From: CAYMRB01 sp964392615
GTDB lineage: Bacteria > Planctomycetota > UBA8108
Length of the DNA: 6,748 nt
Reading direction: 5' to 3'
Assembly: GCA_964392615.1 (NCBI GenBank)
Contig: CAYMRB010000500.1
Location: 1 to 6,748 of the forward strand
Shown: positions 1-5,114 of the stretch, piece after piece
How positions within the stretch are numbered: the stretch's first letter is position 1
Layout of the letters: every line of letters begins with the position of its first letter
Translations under genes and position numbers: made by a program
Notes under the pieces: generated by a model
Databases searched by the model: none
What the model saw: only the letters and a program-made list of their open reading frames with translations
What the model was told of the DNA's origin: nothing

Positions 1-31
1 CAGGCTCTTCGTTGTCAGAACTCGACAATGC

Positions 32-751
32 TCAGTTCTTGCCCCGGTCGCGTTTCTTGCCGTTCTTGGCCTTGGCCTTGCCCTTGTCTTTGCCCCTCGC
101 CTTGTCCTTGCCTTTGGCCTTGGCCTTCTTCTTGGCCGCGCCGCGGTCGGCCGGCGCGCGCCCCTTGGCAGCGGCCTTCTCCTGAGCCTTGCGCATGAGC
201 GCGGCGGCGCGCGCACGGTAGGCCTCGGCTTTCTTCTTCGACTCGAAGCCCTTGGTCGTCAGGACCCGATACGCCGTTCGCAGCGGCTTCGGAACGTCCT
301 CGACCGAGCGCCCTTCGCGCTTCGCCTTGGCGACGGCTTCGCGGTACTTGGCGACCTCTTTCTTCGCCCGCGCGACTGCGGCCTTGCGCTCCTTCGCCAG
401 CGACTTCTTCTGGACGACCTTGAACGTGCGTCCGATCTGGACGACGTGGTAGCGCTGCTCTGCCTTCTTCTTCTCGGCTTCGCGTCTCTTCTTGTCGGAG
501 TCGCGCCGGCGCCGGTCGCTGCGTCCGCGGCTCGATCCGCCGCGTCGCCGCGGGCTCGGCGGACGCGGGGGGCGCGGACGTGCCGGTGGTCGAGCGCGCG
601 GGGTCTTCGGCCGCTCGACCTTGCCTTTCTTGCCGCGTTTGGCCGTACCCCCGATGACGATGCCGTCAGCCAGAAGATCGCTGATCGCCCCGGCACCGAA
701 GAACGTGACGAGGACCAGTACACCGAGGAGCCAGCCGCGTGCGCGCCGCAT
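32..751 (-). CDS. Lys/Arg/Pro-rich basic protein with N-terminal membrane anchor, hypothetical
   Basis: No enzyme family is recognised. The 239-residue product starts MRRARGW and has one hydrophobic segment (about 7-26) that could be an uncleaved signal anchor or a signal peptide. A Pro/Arg-rich stretch (about 45-75) and a highly charged Lys/Glu/Arg segment (76-99) follow. Next is a probable folded or helical unit (about 100-188) that opens RYHVVQIG, passes through Ala/Lys-rich helix and closes near TTKGFESKKKAEAYRA. The tail (about 206-239) is almost wholly Lys/Gly/Ala/Asp/Arg. The VVQIG opening and the Ala-rich close faintly recall SPOR domains, but I cannot confirm this. The start at 751 is chosen because GAGG (758-761) lies 6 nt upstream and the hydrophobic segment follows at once. 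The frame stays open far upstream, but only as antisense of the esterase. The basic tail could bind nucleic acid, acidic polymers or the envelope; function is unknown. It is divergent from the esterase gene. Confidence 0.75.
   Translation of the reverse strand: MRRARGWLLGVLVLVTFFGAGAISDLLADGIVIGGTAKRGKKGKVERPKTPRARPPARPRPPRPPSPRRRGGSSRGRSDRRRRDSDKKRREAEKKKAEQRYHVVQIGRTFKVVQKKSLAKERKAAVARAKKEVAKYREAVAKAKREGRSVEDVPKPLRTAYRVLTTKGFESKKKAEAYRARAAALMRKAQEKAAAKGRAPADRGAAKKKAKAKGKDKARGKDKGKAKAKNGKKRDRGKN
35..136 (-). repeat. Low-complexity Lys/Gly/Ala-coding tail (degenerate short repeat)
   Basis: On the plus strand this reads as recurring cttggc / ccttgcc units. In the coding direction it gives alternating Lys with Gly, Ala, Asp and Arg, including GKDK twice, in the last 34 residues of the basic protein. 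The short units are imperfect, so the tail could expand or contract by slippage. It is a compositional repeat within a gene, not a mobile element. Confidence 0.6.
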
Positions 752-934
752 CGTCCACCTCGCTCTTGAAGTTCGCAGCGTGAAGTGTCGCTTTCGACGC
801 TCCCCAGCATAAGGGTGTGGACGGAGGAGGCTCCATCGCTTTCTCGCCCGAAGGGCGATACTGGCTACCGACGCGACCCGCTGACGCGCTATGCTGTCGT
901 CGAGGTCTCTGAGCCGATTCAGCGAGGTAGAACC
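752..934. promoter_or_regulatory. Divergent intergenic region between basic-protein and esterase genes
   Basis: These 183 bp separate two divergently transcribed starts, so promoters in both directions are expected here. The same hexamer, TATGCT, occurs once per strand: plus at 890-895 (45 nt before the esterase ATG) and minus at 806-811 (55 nt before the other ATG). Each could be a -10 element, but neither has a convincing TTGACA-like -35 at 16-18 bp. A perfect inverted repeat (tcgccc-gaa-gggcga, 844-858) lies between them and has no following T-run, so it is not an intrinsic terminator. It could be an operator or chance. No gene-like ORF with an RBS is seen inside. Confidence 0.35.
924..927 (+). 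promoter_or_regulatory. Ribosome binding site fixing the esterase start
   Basis: GAGG lies 7 nt before the ATG at 935. The frame opens earlier, at an ATG at 785, but only the 935 start has this spacing and puts a signal peptide at the N-terminus. Confidence 0.65.
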
Positions 935-3151
935 ATGTTGCACCGCCTGATCACTGCTGCCGTCGTCCTGTCGATCTTGGGGACGGGCACCGCACCGGCC
1001 ATCGCCGATGTGAGCCTGCCGAGCGTCGTCGCGAGCCACATGGTGCTCCAACGCGACAAGCCCGTGAAGATCTGGGGCTGGGCCGACGCGGGCGAGGAGG
1101 TCGCCGTCGAGGTCGCCGGACGCAGCGCGAAGGCGCGTGCGAACGACCGCGGCGAGTGGCTGGTCACGCTCGAGAAGCTCGCGGCCGGCGGACCCCACAC
1201 GCTGACCGTGCGGGGTGAGAACGAGATCGTGCTGACCGACATCCTCGTCGGCGAGGTCTGGATCGGCTCCGGGCAGTCGAACATGCAGTGGAGCGTCAAT
1301 GCATCCGACAACGCCGCGGCCGAGATCGCGGCGGCGAAGTTTCCGAAGCTGCGCCTCTTCCTCGTGCCGAACGTCCTCAGCGGCATCCCGAACGCGAACG
1401 TCAACGCGAGCTGGAAGGAGTGCAGCCCGGCCAGCGTGCGGTCGTTTTCGGCGGTGCTGTACTTCTTCGGTCGCCACCTGCACCGCGAACTCGACGTCCC
1501 CGTCGGGTTGATCGCTTCCGCTTGGGGCGGCTCGCGGATCGAGCCGTGGACGCCGCCGCCCGGGTTCGCCGGCGTGCCCGAGGTCGCCGACATCACCGCT
1601 CAGGTGCGCGACGCGTGGCTCGAGTACCTTCCGGGCGTCCACGCGAAGGCCAAGGCGCTCGCGACGCCGCGTCCCGACGTGCTGAAGTGGGTCGCCGCGG
1701 CGCGTGACGCAGCGAAGCGCGACGCCCTGGTGCCGACGGCGCCTGCCGACTTCGAGTATCCCGCCCATCCTCTCGCCGGCTGGCCCGTGCCGACGAGCAT
1801 GTTCAACGCGATGATCCACCCGCTCGTGCCGTACACCGTGCGCGGAGCGATCTGGTATCAGGGCGAATCGAACCTCGCCGACGGCATGCTCTACGCGCAC
1901 AAGAAGCGCGCTCTCGTCGAAGGTTGGCGCAAGGTGTGGAACGACGACAGTCTGTCGTTCTACTGGGCGGCGCTCGCGCCGTTCAACTACGGTGGCGATC
2001 CGCGTCGTCTGCCACGCATCTGGGAGGCGCAGCAACTCGCGATGGCCGTGCCGAAGACCGGCATGGCCGTCATCACGGACATCGGCAACCTGGGCGACAT
2101 CCATCCGCGCAACAAGCAGGACGTCGGCAAGCGGCTGGCACTGTGGGCGCTCGCGAAGGACTACGGTCGCGACGTCGTCCACAGCGGCCCTCTGTTCCGG
2201 TCGATGAAGGTCGAGGGAAGCCGCGCGCGCGTCGCGTTCGACCACGTCGGTGGGGGGCTCGGATCTCGCGACGGCAAGCCGCTGTCGTGGTTCGAGATCG
2301 CGGGCGACGGCGACTTCGTTCCGGCGGAGGCCGTCATCGACGGCGCGACGGTCATCGTCTCGAGTCCGCAGGTCAAGGCGCCGACGGCCGTGCGCTTCGG
2401 ATGGAGTCAGAGCGCCGAGCCGAACCTGCAGAACAAGGCCGGTCTGCAGGCGGGCCCGTTCCGCACGTACAGCACGCCGCCGTCGATTCGGGGCAAGCGG
2501 CTGTTCGTCAAGGCGACGGCTGCCGAGGTCAGCTGCGTCGAGTCGAACGGCGTCATCCGCTACACGGTCGACGGATCGACCCCGTCGTCGGACTCGGCGG
2601 TGTACAAGGGGCCTGTCGCGCTGCGAGGGACGACGACGGTCAAGGCGCGGTTCTTCCGCGCGGGAGGCCTCGCCAGTGCGGTGACGACGGCGACGTTCGA
2701 GAAGGTCGAGCCGCGCCGCCACGACGGCAAGCTGCTCGTTCCGGGCGTGCGCTACGAGTACTACGAGGGTGAGTGGGACCGTCTGCCGGACTTCGATGCC
2801 ATGACGGCGGCGCGTTCGGGACGGCTCGATGAGCTCGGCCTCGGCATGCGGCGCAAGGGCGACGGCTTCGCGCTGCGACTCTCGGGTTGGGTCGAGATCG
2901 CGACGGCCGGCGAGCATACGTTCCGGCTCGCCAGCGACGACGGCAGCAAGCTGACCGTCGACGGGAAGGCGGTCGTCGACAACGACGGCACCCACGGCGT
3001 CGTCGAGAAGAGCGGAGCCGTCGAGCTCGCGCCCGGCTTCCACGCGATCGTCGTCACGTTCTTCGAGCGCGGCGGTGGCGAGGAGCTCCTGTTCGAGTAC
3101 GAGGGCCCGGGCGTCGCGCGCAGAGCCGTGCCGCTGTGGTGCGAGGAGTGA
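935..3151 (+). CDS. Secreted sialate O-acetylesterase-type SGNH esterase with CHB_HEX_C and PA14 modules
   Basis: This 738-residue protein should remove O-acetyl groups from sugars outside the cytoplasm. Residues 1-24 form a signal peptide (likely cleavage after APAIA). Residues 25 to about 510 match the sialate O-acetylesterase (SASA) family of SGNH hydrolases. The nucleophile is Ser115 in GSGQSNMQW, the oxyanion Gly lies in AWGGSRIEPW (about 198-199), block III is WYQGESN (307-313), and Asp388-x-His390 in GDIHPRNKQD completes the triad. Residues about 520-592 resemble the chitobiase/beta-hexosaminidase C-terminal fold (IRYTVDGSTPSSDSAVY). Residues about 600-735 match a PA14 carbohydrate-binding module (RYEYYEGEW, LASDDGSKLTVDG). 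Typical SASA proteins end near 500-650 residues, so the two accessory modules are additions. In environmental bacteria this family also deacetylates plant or algal polysaccharides, so a sialic acid substrate is not implied. The gene overlaps the next by 4 nt. Catalytic class is secure; substrate is unknown. Confidence 0.92.
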   Translation: MLHRLITAAVVLSILGTGTAPAIADVSLPSVVASHMVLQRDKPVKIWGWADAGEEVAVEVAGRSAKARANDRGEWLVTLEKLAAGGPHTLTVRGENEIVLTDILVGEVWIGSGQSNMQWSVNASDNAAAEIAAAKFPKLRLFLVPNVLSGIPNANVNASWKECSPASVRSFSAVLYFFGRHLHRELDVPVGLIASAWGGSRIEPWTPPPGFAGVPEVADITAQVRDAWLEYLPGVHAKAKALATPRPDVLKWVAAARDAAKRDALVPTAPADFEYPAHPLAGWPVPTSMFNAMIHPLVPYTVRGAIWYQGESNLADGMLYAHKKRALVEGWRKVWNDDSLSFYWAALAPFNYGGDPRRLPRIWEAQQLAMAVPKTGMAVITDIGNLGDIHPRNKQDVGKRLALWALAKDYGRDVVHSGPLFRSMKVEGSRARVAFDHVGGGLGSRDGKPLSWFEIAGDGDFVPAEAVIDGATVIVSSPQVKAPTAVRFGWSQSAEPNLQNKAGLQAGPFRTYSTPPSIRGKRLFVKATAAEVSCVESNGVIRYTVDGSTPSSDSAVYKGPVALRGTTTVKARFFRAGGLASAVTTATFEKVEPRRHDGKLLVPGVRYEYYEGEWDRLPDFDAMTAARSGRLDELGLGMRRKGDGFALRLSGWVEIATAGEHTFRLASDDGSKLTVDGKAVVDNDGTHGVVEKSGAVELAPGFHAIVVTFFERGGGEELLFEYEGPGVARRAVPLWCEE

Positions 3152-4080
3152 GCCCCGTTACGAACAAGGACCGGCTGGTCACGATCCTCGACGGAGGCGT
3201 TCCCGACCACCCGCCCCACTTCGAGATCGTCTTCCAGCTGGGCCGGGAGTTCTTCGGCATGGACTGGCGGGCGGTCAACGAGGCGAGCTATTCGTCGGAG
3301 ACGGCCCGGGAGGAGGCGCTGGAGGACTTCCACATCGAGCTCCAGCTGCGCTTGATCGACGCGTTCGACTACGCGGCGGTGCAGCCGCCGAACAGTCTGG
3401 CGGGCATCGAGAAGACGAAGAAGGCGGTAGGCGGGCGAGCCCTGGTGGTGCCGCATGAATGGGGCGGCGTGTTCTGGATGCCGGGCGGCGGCGAGATCAT
3501 GGACTTCGTCGTGAGGATGTACGAGCGCCCCGCGCAGATGCACGAGGAAGCGCGTGCGAAGTGCGACGCGGCGAAGGAGCTGCTCAGGCAGCAGGCCGAT
3601 GTCGGGGCGGACCTGTTCCTGCTGGCCTACGACTTCGGTTTCAACACCGGCCCCTTCGTCTCTCCGCAGCAGTTCGGCGAGTTCATCGCTCCGTACTTGA
3701 CCGAGATCGTCGACGCGGTGCACGACCTCGGCAAGAAGGCGCTGCTGCACTCGGACGGCGACCTGAACCTGCTGCTCGATCAGATCCACGCCACGGGCAT
3801 CGACGGCTATCAGTCCGTCGATCCTCAGGGGAACATGGACATCCGCGAGGTGCGGAAGAAGTTCCCGGACTGGATCCTGATGGGCAACGTGCACTCGGGG
3901 CTACTGCAGTACACGGACGAGGAGAAGATCCGGGAGTCCGTGCGCTACTGCATGGAGCACGGGGGGATCGGCAAGCGGTACATCTTCTCGACCAGCAATT
4001 GCGTCTACGACGGAATGCCGCCGGAGAGCTATCGCGCGATGCTGCGGGAGTACAGGGAAGCCTCCGATCAACGTTCATGA
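3148..4080 (+). CDS. Uroporphyrinogen decarboxylase (URO-D) superfamily protein, methyltransferase-like
   Basis: The 310-residue cytoplasmic protein has no signal peptide and fits the TIM-barrel URO-D superfamily. That superfamily covers HemE and the corrinoid-dependent methyltransferases MtaA/MtbA. Visible family blocks are NKDRLVTILDGGVPDHPPHF (6-25), DVGADLFLLAYDFGFNTGPF (151-170), SPQQFGEFIAPYL (172-184), LLHSDGDLNLLL (199-210), GIDGYQSVDP (217-226), ILMGNVHSG (243-251) and the closing STSNCVYDGMPPESYRAM. It is unlikely to be HemE, which is usually longer (about 340-360 residues) and has a different Arg-rich N-terminus. MtaA/MtbA bind zinc through His-x-Cys plus a later Cys; here the first pair is His201-x-Asp203, while Cys285 sits where the later Cys is expected. 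The start is GTG at 3148, overlapping the esterase stop as GTGA. No spaced Shine-Dalgarno is seen (GCGAGGA abuts the start), so expression probably depends on coupling. In-frame GTGs at 3136 and 3139 are alternatives. The substrate is unknown. Confidence 0.85.
   Translation: MSPVTNKDRLVTILDGGVPDHPPHFEIVFQLGREFFGMDWRAVNEASYSSETAREEALEDFHIELQLRLIDAFDYAAVQPPNSLAGIEKTKKAVGGRALVVPHEWGGVFWMPGGGEIMDFVVRMYERPAQMHEEARAKCDAAKELLRQQADVGADLFLLAYDFGFNTGPFVSPQQFGEFIAPYLTEIVDAVHDLGKKALLHSDGDLNLLLDQIHATGIDGYQSVDPQGNMDIREVRKKFPDWILMGNVHSGLLQYTDEEKIRESVRYCMEHGGIGKRYIFSTSNCVYDGMPPESYRAMLREYREASDQRS
4075..4080. other. Shared palindromic double stop codon (TCATGA)
   Basis: The plus-strand URO-D gene ends with TGA at 4078-4080 and the minus-strand membrane-protein gene ends with TGA at 4077-4075. 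The two stops together form the self-complementary hexamer TCATGA. The convergent genes overlap by 6 bp, which leaves no intergenic space for a terminator. Any transcription termination must occur inside the opposing coding sequence. Confidence 0.85.
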
Positions 4081-4494
4081 GCGGTCTTTCCGAGTCGCGG
4101 AACGCCGCGCCCTCAGGAGCCGCCACCGGTAGAACGCCGTCCAGACGATCCCGGCGGTCAGCGCGCCGAGCGCGTAGAAGAACACGTCGCGATAGTCCGC
4201 CGTGGCCAGTCCTTGGAAAGCGGGGACGGTCGGCAGCCAGAGCTCGAACGCCACCGACCAGAGGATCAACGGCACGACGATCTCGTACGAGCGCGGCGGC
4301 GCATCATCCCTGCGCAGGCGGAGCACTCGCAGGATGGCGAGCATGATCGGCACGCAGAACGGAATGCAGATGAGATCGTTGAGGTGGGCGGTGAAGAAGG
4401 AGCTCGGGAATCGGGGCTCGAGGAGCCACCGATTGACGAAGTAGAGGGCGAAGCAGAGCAGGAAGAGAGGGTCGCGCAGGTACAGGAACTTCAC
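4075..4494 (-). CDS. Small four-helix membrane protein (possibly VanZ-like), hypothetical
   Basis: The 139-residue product is almost entirely hydrophobic, with four likely membrane helices at about 8-22, 40-58, 70-88 and 103-122 and an Arg/Lys-rich C-terminus (124-137) predicted to be cytoplasmic. Polar residues sit at helix edges: NDLICIP (39-46), FELWLP (83-88) and ADYRDVFFYALG (99-110). This spacing recalls VanZ-like proteins and the small Bacteroidota membrane proteins often auto-labelled magnesium citrate secondary transporter. That label is probably unreliable, and I assign no transport function. The start is GTG at 4494, only 3 nt after the TGA of the preceding gene, with no Shine-Dalgarno, so translation is probably by re-initiation from that gene. 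It is the last gene of the minus-strand operon and its stop overlaps the convergent URO-D stop. Confidence 0.7.
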   Translation of the reverse strand: MKFLYLRDPLFLLCFALYFVNRWLLEPRFPSSFFTAHLNDLICIPFCVPIMLAILRVLRLRRDDAPPRSYEIVVPLILWSVAFELWLPTVPAFQGLATADYRDVFFYALGALTAGIVWTAFYRWRLLRARRSATRKDRS

Positions 4495-4497
4495 CGG

Positions 4498-5112
4498 TCA
4501 ATGGCCGGTCGGAATGTGAAGGTGCGCCAGCAGGGCGCCGACGATGACCGAACCGATGACGGTTGCCACGAGCCCGACGACGAGCGCTACCGCATTCTCT
4601 CGTGTCCACCTCGACGGCTTCGCGAGCAGCCAAGTGACGACTCCCGCGAGGAAGCCGGCGACGAGGCAAGTGACGACGATGCCTTGGCTCTGGAACTCCC
4701 GGATGAATTGGTACAGCGTCGGAAACGCCTCTGGCGGATTCGGATCGTGATGGGTCAGGTCGCAGTCGATTCCGACGCCGCCCGGCTTGCCGTCCCGACC
4801 GAGGGAGGTGAGCGTGTAGCTCGTCCCCTGGACGGAGTATAGAAACGGCCTCCGCCAGCTGTCGACGGGATGCACCTGCTGCATGTCCGGAAGATCGTCC
4901 AGGGCCGCGGGAAGGGAACCCGTCTTCTCGCGGTACGTCTCGACTGCCCTCCCGATCCTCTCGAGACCATCCTGAGTTCTGCGCTGCAGTGCGTTGAGGT
5001 GCCACTCCTGCCCGAGTTCCGCCCACGCGACCAGGATGGCGATCAGGGCCACGGCACCTGCGACCCCGGCAGCGACCGCGAAGCGCAGCAGATCTCGGGC
5101 CGCTGGGGCCAT
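4498..5112 (-). CDS. Three-helix membrane protein with GspG-like (type II pseudopilin) periplasmic domain
   Basis: The 204-residue protein has a helix at about 9-30, an exported domain at about 40-120, and two more helices at about 144-163 and 173-197. The positive-inside pattern (N-terminal Arg, then KPSRWTR between helices 2 and 3) puts the middle domain outside. That domain reads like the C-terminal part of GspG major pseudopilins: an amphipathic helix, TGSLPAALDDLP (64-75), DSWRRPFLY (84-92), and the loop SLGRDGKPGGVGIDCDL (103-119), which in GspG binds calcium. The GFTLIE-type prepilin peptidase site is missing and two extra C-terminal helices are present, so it is unlikely to be a pilus subunit. 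The ATG at 5112 is preferred to a TTG at 5118 that would overlap the upstream stop, because GAGAGGA (5119-5125) lies 6 nt before it. It begins 2 nt after the LRR gene stop. Its role, perhaps envelope sensing or scaffolding, is unknown. Confidence 0.8.
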   Translation of the reverse strand: MAPAARDLLRFAVAAGVAGAVALIAILVAWAELGQEWHLNALQRRTQDGLERIGRAVETYREKTGSLPAALDDLPDMQQVHPVDSWRRPFLYSVQGTSYTLTSLGRDGKPGGVGIDCDLTHHDPNPPEAFPTLYQFIREFQSQGIVVTCLVAGFLAGVVTWLLAKPSRWTRENAVALVVGLVATVIGSVIVGALLAHLHIPTGH

Positions 5113-5114
5113 GT

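Noticed and set aside
12..28. Possible terminator hairpin (ttgtc-7 nt-gacaa) just after the basic-protein gene
   Set aside because: The stem has only 5 bp, is not GC-rich, and is not followed by a T-run in the direction of transcription.
844..858. Hairpin tcgccc-gaa-gggcga as an intrinsic terminator
   Set aside because: There is no T-run on either strand, and it lies in a divergent region where a terminator is not expected.
752..3043. Minus-strand open frame of almost 2.3 kb running antisense to the whole esterase gene, continuous with the basic-protein frame
   Set aside because: The esterase strand has a clear domain structure and catalytic motifs. The antisense translation is Arg/Asp/Val-rich with no recognisable motif, as expected when GC-rich codon bias removes antisense stops. 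The real minus-strand gene starts at 751.
2761..3894. Minus-strand open frame opposite the esterase 3' end and the URO-D gene
   Set aside because: It spans two genes whose plus-strand products match known families. Its own product shows no domain, signal peptide or RBS support.
3148..4080. Calling the URO-D superfamily gene hemE (haem biosynthesis)
   Set aside because: It is shorter than HemE, lacks the characteristic HemE N-terminal Arg motif, and its context is an esterase operon rather than tetrapyrrole genes.
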